This document shows, piece after piece, positions 25,442-33,805 of a stretch of DNA of 63,494 nucleotides. Every line of letters starts with the position of its first letter. The stretch's first letter is position 1. Source of the DNA: Nitrospina sp. (GTDB lineage: Bacteria; Nitrospinota; Nitrospinia; Nitrospinales; VA-1); assembly GCA_018673915.1 (NCBI GenBank), contig JABHBK010000005.1, positions 1-63,494 on the forward strand, read 5' to 3'. The notes beneath the pieces were generated by a model, which was given only the letters and a program-made list of their open reading frames with translations, had not been told where the DNA came from and did not search any database. The position numbers were made by a program, and so were the translations under genes.

Positions 25442-26743
25442 ATGAAGCTTTGCAAATTTACAGATTCAGATTATCAGGCGGTGATTGAGGCGTTGGAAAA
25501 TCGTTCCAATATGGATTTGTTTACTCACGATGAAACGGTCCGCAAAATATTGCAGGATGTAAAGGAAAGAGGGGACTCGGCAGTTCTGGAATATACGCAT
25601 CGATTTGATCGCCACAATCTTTCGCTGGAGCAGATGCGGGTTACACCGGATGAGATTCAACAGGCTTATGAAGGGGTGAGCGCGAAAGAACTTGCGGCAC
25701 TCCAGGAAGCGGAGAAACGCATTCGGCGTTTTCATGAGCGTCAGAAGCAGGAGTCCTGGCGTTATGAGGAGGAGGGGATAACTCTGGGCCAAATGGTAAG
25801 GCCGCTTGCAATTGCGGGAATCTATGTTCCAGGTGGTAAAGCTTCCTATCCATCTTCAGTTCTGATGAATGCCATTCCGGCCAAAGTGGCAGGGGTGGAG
25901 CGCGTTGTCATGTGCTCGCCGTTTCCCGATGGACAAACTCGACCGCATGTTCTCGTTGCGGCAGACATAGCGGGAGTCAGCGAAATTTATAAGGTTGGGG
26001 GTGCTCAGGGGGTTGGCGCCATGGCTTTTGGTACCGAAACCCTGCCTCGTGTAGACAAGATAGTCGGACCGGGTAATATTTATGTGGCTCTGGCGAAACG
26101 CCTTGTATTCGGAATTGTGGATATCGATATGATTGCCGGTCCTAGTGAAATTCTGATTGTGGCTGATAGCAGTGCTAATCCTGCTTATGTAGCGGCTGAC
26201 CTTTTATCTCAGGCTGAACATGATGAAGAAGCGGTCCCGATCCTGGTAACCCCGGAAGAAGGGCTGGCCCGAGAGGTGATGGTCGAATTGGAAAAGCAGA
26301 AAAACACCCTGAGTCGCCAGTCTATAATGGAAGCATCCTTAAACTCACAGTGCCGACTGCTGGTAACGGAATCCCTTGAGGCGGCAGTGGACCTGGCTAA
26401 TCGGTTAGCCCCGGAGCATTTGGAGTTGGCGCTGGAAGACCCTGACCATTGGGTGGACAAGATTCAGAACGCCGGTGCGGTATTTTTAGGGCATTACACG
26501 CCGGAGGCGGTAGGAGACTATTTGGCCGGACCTAATCATGTATTGCCAACCAGCGGTACTGCCCGTTTTTCATCCCCCTTGGGGGTGTATGATTTTATCA
26601 AGCGGACCAGCTTAATTTCCTATTCCCGGCCCGCTTTGGAAAAATGTAACGAAACTGTTAGATTACTGGCTGAAATGGAGGATTTGGGGGCGCATGCAAA
26701 TTCGGTAAAATTGCGCATTCACGGAGCTGACAAAAAAACGTGA
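25442..26743 (+). CDS. hisD: Histidinol dehydrogenase
   Basis: The 433-residue protein has the full hisD signatures: RPLAIAGIYVPGGKASYPSS, YKVGGAQGVGAMAFGTE, IAGPSEILIVAD, LLSQAEHDEEA with the zinc-ligand and catalytic residues, and GDYLAGPNHVLPT. It oxidises L-histidinol to histidine with two NAD. A GTG at 25412 is in frame, but ATG 25442 has AGGAA three bases upstream and matches the family start. No other his genes are adjacent. Confidence 0.93.
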   Translation: MKLCKFTDSDYQAVIEALENRSNMDLFTHDETVRKILQDVKERGDSAVLEYTHRFDRHNLSLEQMRVTPDEIQQAYEGVSAKELAALQEAEKRIRRFHERQKQESWRYEEEGITLGQMVRPLAIAGIYVPGGKASYPSSVLMNAIPAKVAGVERVVMCSPFPDGQTRPHVLVAADIAGVSEIYKVGGAQGVGAMAFGTETLPRVDKIVGPGNIYVALAKRLVFGIVDIDMIAGPSEILIVADSSANPAYVAADLLSQAEHDEEAVPILVTPEEGLAREVMVELEKQKNTLSRQSIMEASLNSQCRLLVTESLEAAVDLANRLAPEHLELALEDPDHWVDKIQNAGAVFLGHYTPEAVGDYLAGPNHVLPTSGTARFSSPLGVYDFIKRTSLISYSRPALEKCNETVRLLAEMEDLGAHANSVKLRIHGADKKT

Positions 26744-26782
26744 AAACATTATATTTTCAGGGCTCCAAGGTTCGATTTTGTC

Positions 26783-26811
26783 TTGACACACAAGGAAGGC
26801 TATGTTTTAAT
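26783..26811 (+). promoter_or_regulatory. Promoter of the bd-like cytochrome operon
   Basis: A perfect TTGACA (26783-26788) and TTTAAT (26806-26811) are separated by 17 bp. It is the only clear promoter between hisD and the operon. Confidence 0.65.
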
Positions 26812-26818
26812 CACCATC

Positions 26819-26844
26819 ATTTTGGGCCTTTATGCGCCCAAAAT
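26819..26844 (+). promoter_or_regulatory. 5'-end stem-loop in the cytochrome operon leader
   Basis: ATTTTGGGC (26819-26827) pairs with GCCCAAAAT (26836-26844) over 9 bp with an 8-base loop. It begins 7 bases after the -10 box, so it would form the very 5' end of the mRNA. Such terminal hairpins shield transcripts from 5'-end-dependent decay. Confidence 0.5.
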
Positions 26845-27100
26845 CTGGTAGTGGCTCAGTGCCTGTAAACCCTGTAAAACCATGAGTTATTGGGGTTTGT
26901 AAAGCTCTCTTGCCTGCAAAATTAGACGGTTTCAGACTCGTGCTGGCGTTGTCGCAGGCGGTGGGATTATTGAGATTTTTAAAATATTTAGGATTAAGTT
27001 CAGTTTAGAAAAGTTAGATTGATAAATATATTAGGTACCTTTTTAAAGTTTTGTATTACTAAGCTACGGATCCTGATCAGATCCAAAAGGAGGTTAAGCC

Positions 27101-29074
27101 ATGTTGGGGAAAAACAAACGTAGCATTACAGCATTTTCATTGGGGCTGATACTGGCGATGGCCATGTATCTCGTTCCGGGCATGACCAGTGATGCCATCG
27201 CCAAGGAGGCGTTTGCAGAGCAGGTATTTGCTGAAGAGGCTTTTGCCAAGGAAGTTTTGGCTGAAGAAGAGGCCGCAGAGGGTGAAGGCGAGTCGGAAGT
27301 CGAATGGAGTCAGGACGTATTCTATAAGGACTGGGAAGGCAATCCGCTGAAAGGTCCAGTGAGTGGTTTTCCTGCGCCGGAGTTGGATGAGTCGGATTAT
27401 AACAACTATGAGTTCGCTCCTAGTCGTATGCTCTTATGGGTTGCCAATCAGCAGCATCTGTATTTTGGTAGCTTCGTACTTGCGGTTCCGATTTTCTGTA
27501 TGCTCATCGAGTTTATTGGAATTCGATCCAAGGAAGAAGATCCGGTTATGTCAGCCAAGTATGATCGTTTGGCGCATGACTTGATGAAGGTCAGCTTGAC
27601 CGCTTATTCCTGGACCGCGATTCTCGGTGGTGTTCTGCTCTTTACGTTCATCACGTTGTTTCCGGGTTTCTTTAAGTATATGGCAGGCATTTTCCGCCCG
27701 GTCATGCATGTGTATGCATTGATGTTCCTGGCTGAATCTGGCGTTCTGTATGTTTATTACTACGGTTGGGACAAGATGAGTAGCGATCCCTTCCTGAAAT
27801 GGGTTCATTGTAGTCTTTCTGTATTGCTCAATCTCATTGGTACGATCCTTATGTATTTGGCCAATTCATGGGCCACTTTCATGCAGGCTCCTGGTGGAAT
27901 TGACTCGGAAGGGCGTTTTCTTGGAAATATTTGGCACGTTATCCATTCCACTCTCTGGAATCCAGTTGGGGTTCACCGGATTCTCGGAAACATTGTATTT
28001 GGTGGTGGAATCGTAGGTGCTTACGCTGCATACCATTACCTCACCGCTAAGACGGAAGAGGAAAGAGCTCATTATGATTGGGTTTGTTATGTGGCGATGT
28101 TTATCGCGATTTTCGGTCTGATTCCTCTGCCTTTCGCGGGTTACTGGCTGATGAAGGAAGTTTATGCTTTCCGTCAGCAGATGGGGATTACCTTGATGGG
28201 CGGCATCATGGCTTGGTTGTTCATCATTCAGGCGGTAATGATCGGTTTATTGTTCTTCGGTGCTAACTCGTATCTGCATAATGGTATGGCGCGGGTCAAG
28301 GGGTCGCACCGTTATATGAAGTATTGTAAGTACATGATACTTCTTCTGATCTGCTGTTTCACCATGTGGATGACTCCTCATACCATTGTTATGACTCCGG
28401 CGGAGTTGAAAGCAATGGGTGGCGCGCAACATCCGGTGGTGGGCCACTTTGGTGTTATGTCGGCCAAGAACACAGCGGTCAACCTGATGATTACCACTAC
28501 CATCCTCTGCTTTCTGCTATACCAGAAGGCAAATAAGAAGATAACGGTGCCTTGGGCCACGGTCGGCAACTGCTGGATCGCGGCTATCTTTGTTGGCGCC
28601 GCTCTTAACATCATTTTCTTGGGTGTTTATGGTTATTTCCTCCCTGCTAACCAGCGGGTTGGGCTTTCTGTTCCACAGGTAACTACTACTCTGACAACCC
28701 TGTTCGCGGGTACAGCCATTAATATCTCGATGTTTAAGGATTCTGAATCCTATGGGGATATCCAATGGGGTACTCAATCCAAGGTTGGAACTTACGCCAT
28801 TTTCCTTTTGGCGATTTCCTTTACTTGGTTAATGGGGCTCATGGGTTACATCCGTTCAGCGGTTCGCTTGTTCTGGCATGTAACGGAAGTAGTTCGTGAT
28901 AATTCTGTTGATGCTTATACGCTCACGATTGGTGAGGCGGGGAAGATGCTTACCTTTAACACCCTGTTTGTTTGGGTTCAGTTTGTAGTGGTGTTCTGGG
29001 TGGGTAGTTTGACCGGTAAAAAGGCCGTAGCAAAAGCTCCGGAAGGTGTTCCGGTACCGGCTCAACAGCAATAA
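27101..29074 (+). CDS. Cytochrome bd-like (CydA-related) membrane subunit
   Basis: The 657-residue protein has an N-terminal signal segment and then about 14 membrane helices. Helix starts such as NQQHLYFGSFVLAVPIFCML and the run of His at helix ends (IWHVIHSTLWNPVGVHRILG) recall CydA-type haem b subunits, but the protein is longer and no CydB follows. CydA oxidises quinol with haem b and d. The four-gene operon adds three c-type cytochromes, so here electrons may flow between c-type haems and a quinone or oxygen site. bd-like oxidases of this kind are known from nitrite oxidisers (Nitrospira). Between signal and domain lie four imperfect five-residue repeats (KEAFA, EQVFA, EEAFA, KEVLA). Confidence 0.75.
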   Translation: MLGKNKRSITAFSLGLILAMAMYLVPGMTSDAIAKEAFAEQVFAEEAFAKEVLAEEEAAEGEGESEVEWSQDVFYKDWEGNPLKGPVSGFPAPELDESDYNNYEFAPSRMLLWVANQQHLYFGSFVLAVPIFCMLIEFIGIRSKEEDPVMSAKYDRLAHDLMKVSLTAYSWTAILGGVLLFTFITLFPGFFKYMAGIFRPVMHVYALMFLAESGVLYVYYYGWDKMSSDPFLKWVHCSLSVLLNLIGTILMYLANSWATFMQAPGGIDSEGRFLGNIWHVIHSTLWNPVGVHRILGNIVFGGGIVGAYAAYHYLTAKTEEERAHYDWVCYVAMFIAIFGLIPLPFAGYWLMKEVYAFRQQMGITLMGGIMAWLFIIQAVMIGLLFFGANSYLHNGMARVKGSHRYMKYCKYMILLLICCFTMWMTPHTIVMTPAELKAMGGAQHPVVGHFGVMSAKNTAVNLMITTTILCFLLYQKANKKITVPWATVGNCWIAAIFVGAALNIIFLGVYGYFLPANQRVGLSVPQVTTTLTTLFAGTAINISMFKDSESYGDIQWGTQSKVGTYAIFLLAISFTWLMGLMGYIRSAVRLFWHVTEVVRDNSVDAYTLTIGEAGKMLTFNTLFVWVQFVVVFWVGSLTGKKAVAKAPEGVPVPAQQQ

Positions 29075-29089
29075 CTGTTAACTATTTGG

Positions 29090-29116
29090 GGGGCTCCCTT
29101 ATTTTTGGGGAGCCCC
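29090..29116 (+). promoter_or_regulatory. Intercistronic stem-loop
   Basis: GGGGCTCCC (29090-29098) pairs with GGGAGCCCC (29108-29116) over 9 bp between the first and second genes of the cytochrome operon. No T-run follows. It is better seen as an mRNA processing or stability element that could set different levels for the bd-like subunit and the cytochromes. Confidence 0.5.
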
Positions 29117-29157
29117 GTACCAATGTAATCTGAGGGATCAGGAGAGAGAGGAGAAAG

Positions 29158-30522
29158 ATGTTACCAGAGCAACATGACATATTATTTTCGTTTATTGCGA
29201 TCCTGTTTGGCGTTTTCGGAATCTTTGTTTTTGGCAATGTGATTCAGGCTTGTAGAGAGAGAGAAGGTTTAAACACAACGCTATGGGGCGGAATATTTGC
29301 TGGTTTTGCGCTCGCGTGTTTTTTGATGACGGTCCATATGTTCGATCTCGTTCAGGCTGATCAGTTGGCATTTTTCTTTGGAACGTATGTTTGGGTTGTT
29401 GTTTTATTGCTGTTGACTTGGGGTATGTTTTTCAAGAGCAATAAAATTGAAAGTCAATCCCCTCCAATTATCAGAGGGATGTTTTTCTGGACGGTAGTTT
29501 CTCTTTCGCTCGCGGGGTATACCAACTGGTTGCCACAACAGCGTAGTGATCCGCCTCCGAAAGAAGCGGCCATTGTGGGTGACGTGACCATGGAAGAATT
29601 TGCTGAAATGGGCCGTGTCATTATCTTCGGTGCCAAGCAGGTGGCAGGTCAGAAATCAATCGGTAAGGGCCAGTGTCCTCTCTGTCATGGTTTTGATCCA
29701 GCGGATCATATGGGCCGATGTCCGAACCTGTTCGGTGTTGAAAAAAGAAGTCACGATCGGGTAAAAGAAGAGCGATATCAAAATTTGCCTATGAAAATCG
29801 GGGAAACAGAACCAGCCGCCGGTATTGTGAAGGGGAAGTATGATGAGATCCCGGAAGAATATCGACGCCAACATGGTCCGGATGAGTTAACTGGTGAAGA
29901 TTATATCAGGGAATCCATGATGTGCCCGACCTGTTACGTGGTTGAAGGTTTCGGTGGTGCGGGTGATACGAAGAGCCCGATGCCGGTTATCGTCAAACCG
30001 CCGATCAGCTTGAGCCGCGTTGAAGTCAATGCGGTCATTGCTTATCTGCAATCCAAAGACACTCCGGGTGAGTTTGCTTCGGTGACGGTTCCTTTGCCTC
30101 AGGATGATGCCGGTAATACCGGTGGTGCTATAGCTGAAGTGGTTGAAGAAGATGATGGGGCTATATTTGTCACGGGTAAAGAAGACATCCCAACTATGAT
30201 TAATAAACTGGGTTGTCCGCTTTGTCACACTATCCCTGGTATTGAGGGTGCGGTCGGAGAATTGGGACCAAAACTGCATGAAAAAACCAATGCTCCGAAT
30301 CGTATTAAAGACCCCAACTACAAGGGTACAGCAACTAACACCAAAGAGTATGTCCGGGAGTCTATTTTGAATCCTGGCGCATACGTAGTATTTAATGAAG
30401 AAGCAGGGGAGGCTTTCCCTGATGGTTTAATGCCTACAACCTTCTCCGAGCAGCTTTCAGTTCAAGCTATGGACAAGCTTGTAGACTTTATTAGTCAGAC
30501 CGAAGCACCGGCTGGCAGTTAA
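29158..30522 (+). CDS. Membrane-anchored dihaem cytochrome c
   Basis: The 454-residue protein has about four N-terminal membrane helices (to about residue 130) and then two cytochrome c domains. The haem motifs are CPLCH (173-177) and CPLCH (353-357), with late Met loops SPMP and GLMP as candidate sixth ligands. The first domain has an extra CPTCY (256-260) where the second has NPGAY, so a CxxC is present without the His. It is the second gene of the bd-like operon and follows an intercistronic hairpin. Confidence 0.85.
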   Translation: MLPEQHDILFSFIAILFGVFGIFVFGNVIQACREREGLNTTLWGGIFAGFALACFLMTVHMFDLVQADQLAFFFGTYVWVVVLLLLTWGMFFKSNKIESQSPPIIRGMFFWTVVSLSLAGYTNWLPQQRSDPPPKEAAIVGDVTMEEFAEMGRVIIFGAKQVAGQKSIGKGQCPLCHGFDPADHMGRCPNLFGVEKRSHDRVKEERYQNLPMKIGETEPAAGIVKGKYDEIPEEYRRQHGPDELTGEDYIRESMMCPTCYVVEGFGGAGDTKSPMPVIVKPPISLSRVEVNAVIAYLQSKDTPGEFASVTVPLPQDDAGNTGGAIAEVVEEDDGAIFVTGKEDIPTMINKLGCPLCHTIPGIEGAVGELGPKLHEKTNAPNRIKDPNYKGTATNTKEYVRESILNPGAYVVFNEEAGEAFPDGLMPTTFSEQLSVQAMDKLVDFISQTEAPAGS

Positions 30523-30535
30523 TTAGGAGACAACA

Positions 30536-31501
30536 ATGAATAAGTCGCTTGTTAGTTTTTTGGTATTTGTTGTCGGCCTGGCGGTGTTTCATAACGCCAT
30601 CTTTCCTATCTTCACACCGAAGGAGGTCGGCTGGGTATTGAATAGGTATGTATACTTTTTACTATTCGTTGCCTATGTAATTATTACTAATCTAATCCTC
30701 AGACTAAAGCCGCCAATTGCAATGAATGCTTTGTTTGTCTGGTCTTTGGGTTTCTATTTTTATAAATTTGTATTGTATCCGCCAATTCCATGGACCCTTT
30801 TCATCACTTATATGGTGATGTGGTCGATTGGTACATTCCTGTACGTCAGTCAGGATCCTGAAACTTTTAGAGAGTTCAGGAAACCTATCGTTAAGACCAT
30901 TGTTGGTGAATACAAGTTTGCGCAGATTATTATGTTGATCGCGATGCCGATTCTGGTTGGTTTTGCGACCTATAACTCCATCTATCCGTCTTATCAGGAG
31001 CCGGTGGAATTGAGGACGGTGCATCCCGCACCGCCTGCTACGACAAAGGTACATGGCAAGACTTATCCATTGGAGTCTACCAATAATCCTTTCCGTGTTG
31101 ATGAACAGGATAACTATAAGGACAGTTTCCCGTTTCTGGATGCGGACAAAACGGAGTACATGAAGTATGTGACTGAGGGAGGGACCATCTTCTTTCAGAA
31201 CTGTCATTATTGTCATGGTGACCAGTTGAATGGACTGGGCATGTTCTCCCATGTGTTCAACCCGACCCCGGCGAACTTCATCGATCCGGGAACCATCGCC
31301 ATGCTACAGGAAGCTTTTATATTCTGGCGGGTAGCGAAAGGCGGCCCTGGTTTGCCTAATGAGTCGACTCCTTGGTCTTCAGCAATGCCTCCGTGGGAGG
31401 AACATTTGAAGACGGATGAAATCTGGAAGGTTATCCTGTTTGAATACTGGTATACGGGATGGCATCCAAGAACATTCGGAACAGAAGGTTCTGAGGGTTG
31501 A
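30536..31501 (+). CDS. Membrane-anchored monohaem cytochrome c
   Basis: The 321-residue protein has about five N-terminal membrane helices (to about residue 146) and one extracytoplasmic cytochrome c domain. The haem motif is CHYCH (223-227) and the Met ligand is probably in SAMPPWEEH. TTAGGAG precedes the ATG. It lies 13 bases after the dihaem gene. The many-helix anchor is unusual for a small cytochrome c and resembles subunits that hold an electron carrier to a membrane oxidase. Confidence 0.85.
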   Translation: MNKSLVSFLVFVVGLAVFHNAIFPIFTPKEVGWVLNRYVYFLLFVAYVIITNLILRLKPPIAMNALFVWSLGFYFYKFVLYPPIPWTLFITYMVMWSIGTFLYVSQDPETFREFRKPIVKTIVGEYKFAQIIMLIAMPILVGFATYNSIYPSYQEPVELRTVHPAPPATTKVHGKTYPLESTNNPFRVDEQDNYKDSFPFLDADKTEYMKYVTEGGTIFFQNCHYCHGDQLNGLGMFSHVFNPTPANFIDPGTIAMLQEAFIFWRVAKGGPGLPNESTPWSSAMPPWEEHLKTDEIWKVILFEYWYTGWHPRTFGTEGSEG

Positions 31502-31557
31502 GAACAATTAATATGAACTTTCGGTTACTAAATAACCTAAAACATATGGGAATGAAC

Positions 31558-33279
31558 ATGAATAAGAATAATAACTATATCAAACGCCTGATCTTTTCTT
31601 TTCTGGCTGTGGCGTTGATCGTAGTACCGGGTACCGCCTTGGCTCAACAGGCGCCGGATGCGATCAAGAAGGACCTGCTGGAAAAAGGTAAAAAGGTCTA
31701 TTTTAAAAGATGCGTCTGGTGCCACGGGGTTGAAGGGGGCGGAGATGGCCCTTCTGCAGACCGCTTGTTTACCCGGCCCAGAAACTTCATTCAGGGAACG
31801 TTTAAGATCCGCACCACGGATTCTGGTGAACTTCCTCTGGAAGCAGATTTAATCAAAACCGTTAAAAATGGACTTCCAGGCTCGGCAATGCCTGCCTGGG
31901 GTGAATTTTTAGGGCAAGACGAGATCGTTGCGGTAGTGAACTTTGTTAAAACCCTGATCCAGGATCGGGATTTTAACGATACCGAAGACGAAGAAGTCAA
32001 TATAATGGATTTTGGTACTAACCCGTGGGGAACAAAGGGTCCGTATCACTTGGGCATTCCTCAGGCTGACGTTGACGCGGGTAAAGAAATATTTATTAAA
32101 AATAAATGTTTCGAGTGTCATGGTGGTGAAGGCCGTGGTGATGGTAACCCAACCATGAAAGACGACTGGGGTTTCCCAATCGTAGCGGCAGACTGGACAC
32201 AGTGCTGGAACTTTCGTGGTTCACGTCGGGATGCTTTCAATCCTTTTAATGTAGTTCGTACGATTTCTACCGGATTGAATGGCACACCCATGCCGAACTT
32301 CAGAGAGCAGATCACAGTTGAAGACCGTTGGAAAATTGCGGCGTTCGTTAACTCACTTTGTCCTCGGAAGAATATTGATCCGCTGACCAATAAGCCTATT
32401 CCAGATTTTCTGATTCAGTCGGTTTATACGGAAGGTCCTGTGTCACCAAAGATTGATGACCCGAGTTGGCAGTCTCCGGATACAGACTCCAGGATCGTTG
32501 CTCCACCTGAAGAGATTGCGGAAAATCCAAAAAGGCATTATATCGCGATGGCGGGTCAGATTACCCGTGGTAAACGAAACTTCGATCCGAAGACGGACGA
32601 CCTCTGGGTCACTTCCCGTTGGAGTGCTGAAGAGAACGCGGTTTACTACCTGGTCGAATACCATTTGCGCTTTATGACCGATGATCCAGAGTATCCGGAT
32701 GCGGTAGCGATTCAATGGCCGGCTAAACTTCAGGATCTGTTCGGTGCGGAAAAACCCTATTTTATTATGGGTGACTCCAAAAAGCCGGTTGATATCTGGA
32801 AGGCAAGTTTCACACCTAAGGACTACAGTGCGACCGCTGCCCCCAATGAAAAGGGCTATCAGTTGGACGTGAGTGTGGAAGAAACTGTAGGTTTTGGTTT
32901 TGACGCTCTGCAAGCCAAAGAATCAGAAGCTAAGGTGCAGGTTGTGGACTCTATCTACCATCAAGGCCGTGTGAAAATCATGTTTAAACGGGATCTTGCT
33001 ACGGAGGGTGAATTTGATGTTCAGATTCCGACCGAGCAGTTCATTCCGGTGGCCTTTATGCAATGGTCGGGTAGAGACAAGGAAAAAGATGAGCATAACG
33101 CCATCTCTACCTGGTACTACACCATTCTGAAACCGGCTCTGCCGGCGTCTCTTTACTATATGCCTCCTATCATAGCGGCTATTTTTGTCGTGTTCCAAGG
33201 GTGGTTGGTATGGATGACGAAACGTACACGTAAAATGTATGATGAAGGGAAAGTTAAGCGTGACGAGCTTCCCAAATAG
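31558..33279 (+). CDS. Dihaem cytochrome c with ethylbenzene-dehydrogenase-type haem b domain
   Basis: From the ATG at 31558 the product has 573 residues. A signal peptide ending GTALAQQ leads to two cytochrome c domains with CVWCH (52-56) and CFECH (184-188). The C-terminal part from about residue 330 resembles the haem b gamma subunit of DMSO-reductase-family enzymes (ethylbenzene dehydrogenase, and the NxrC-like subunit of nitrite oxidisers): AIQWPAKL, IYHQGRVKIMFKRDL, and FIPVAFMQWSGRDKEKDEH. A final membrane helix anchors it. A TTG at 31498 and ATGs at 31546 and 31552 are alternatives. No molybdopterin catalytic subunit lies in the window. Confidence 0.82.
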   Translation: MNKNNNYIKRLIFSFLAVALIVVPGTALAQQAPDAIKKDLLEKGKKVYFKRCVWCHGVEGGGDGPSADRLFTRPRNFIQGTFKIRTTDSGELPLEADLIKTVKNGLPGSAMPAWGEFLGQDEIVAVVNFVKTLIQDRDFNDTEDEEVNIMDFGTNPWGTKGPYHLGIPQADVDAGKEIFIKNKCFECHGGEGRGDGNPTMKDDWGFPIVAADWTQCWNFRGSRRDAFNPFNVVRTISTGLNGTPMPNFREQITVEDRWKIAAFVNSLCPRKNIDPLTNKPIPDFLIQSVYTEGPVSPKIDDPSWQSPDTDSRIVAPPEEIAENPKRHYIAMAGQITRGKRNFDPKTDDLWVTSRWSAEENAVYYLVEYHLRFMTDDPEYPDAVAIQWPAKLQDLFGAEKPYFIMGDSKKPVDIWKASFTPKDYSATAAPNEKGYQLDVSVEETVGFGFDALQAKESEAKVQVVDSIYHQGRVKIMFKRDLATEGEFDVQIPTEQFIPVAFMQWSGRDKEKDEHNAISTWYYTILKPALPASLYYMPPIIAAIFVVFQGWLVWMTKRTRKMYDEGKVKRDELPK

Positions 33280-33300
33280 TCATCATTAGTTCTATAAGAA

Positions 33301-33333
33301 AAGCCCGCCGATTATTCGGCGGGCTTTTTTTTT
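33301..33333 (+). terminator. Terminator of the cytochrome operon
   Basis: AAGCCCGCCGA and TCGGCGGGCTT pair perfectly over 11 bp with a TTAT loop, and a run of Ts follows. Confidence 0.9.
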
Positions 33334-33489
33334 GTCTTGAACATAGATATGCTTGAGAGGCAGTGATGTTTAAAAGTATTACCTCACCCTGCAAGTCTCG
33401 CAGAACCAGTTCTTTAACTTATGAACTGCGAGACAGAATCTGTTTTTACCAGAAATATTTTGTTGGGGTTTAAAAGTAGAAAGGGGGGA

Positions 33490-33732
33490 TTATTCTTCTT
33501 CGGTAACTTGTTCCAGGTCCATATTCCCTTCAATGATTTCTCTAAGTGCCAGCTCAAAAAAAGTTTTAGGAGAATCGTATTCTTCGGGATCAACTTCAAT
33601 AGTGGGCTGAGCGCCATTTTCAAGTTGATGAATCCTTTGTGTTACCAGAATGCATAGCAGAAACCGGCTTTTTACCACATCTTGTGCCTGGCGAACCAAC
33701 TCAAGAGTGTCTTGCATTTCCAATTCAATCAT
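33490..33732 (-). CDS. rpoZ: RNA polymerase omega subunit
   Basis: The 80-residue protein shows the omega fold pattern: SRFLLCILVTQRIHQLENG (the conserved basic helix), EVDPEEYDSPKTFFELALRE and an acidic tail. Omega helps fold beta-prime and binds ppGpp. It is followed downstream by a hairpin-free stretch and preceded by a threonine aldolase gene on the same strand. The length is normal for the family (70-90). Confidence 0.85.
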   Translation of the reverse strand: MIELEMQDTLELVRQAQDVVKSRFLLCILVTQRIHQLENGAQPTIEVDPEEYDSPKTFFELALREIIEGNMDLEQVTEEE

Positions 33733-33805
33733 GTTTTTCCTATTCTTTAAGGTTTTGGTTATTGTAGTGGCAATTCAATTTCCTGTCAACCGCTAGCCCC
33801 CCTAT

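Larger units (their letters stand above)
26744..27100. other. Leader region of the cytochrome operon
   Basis: This 357-base stretch holds the promoter at 26783-26811 and a hairpin at the predicted transcript start. About 280 bases of untranslated leader end in a strong ribosome site (AAAAGGAGG). No open frame in it looks real. The long leader invites a search for post-transcriptional control. Confidence 0.5.
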
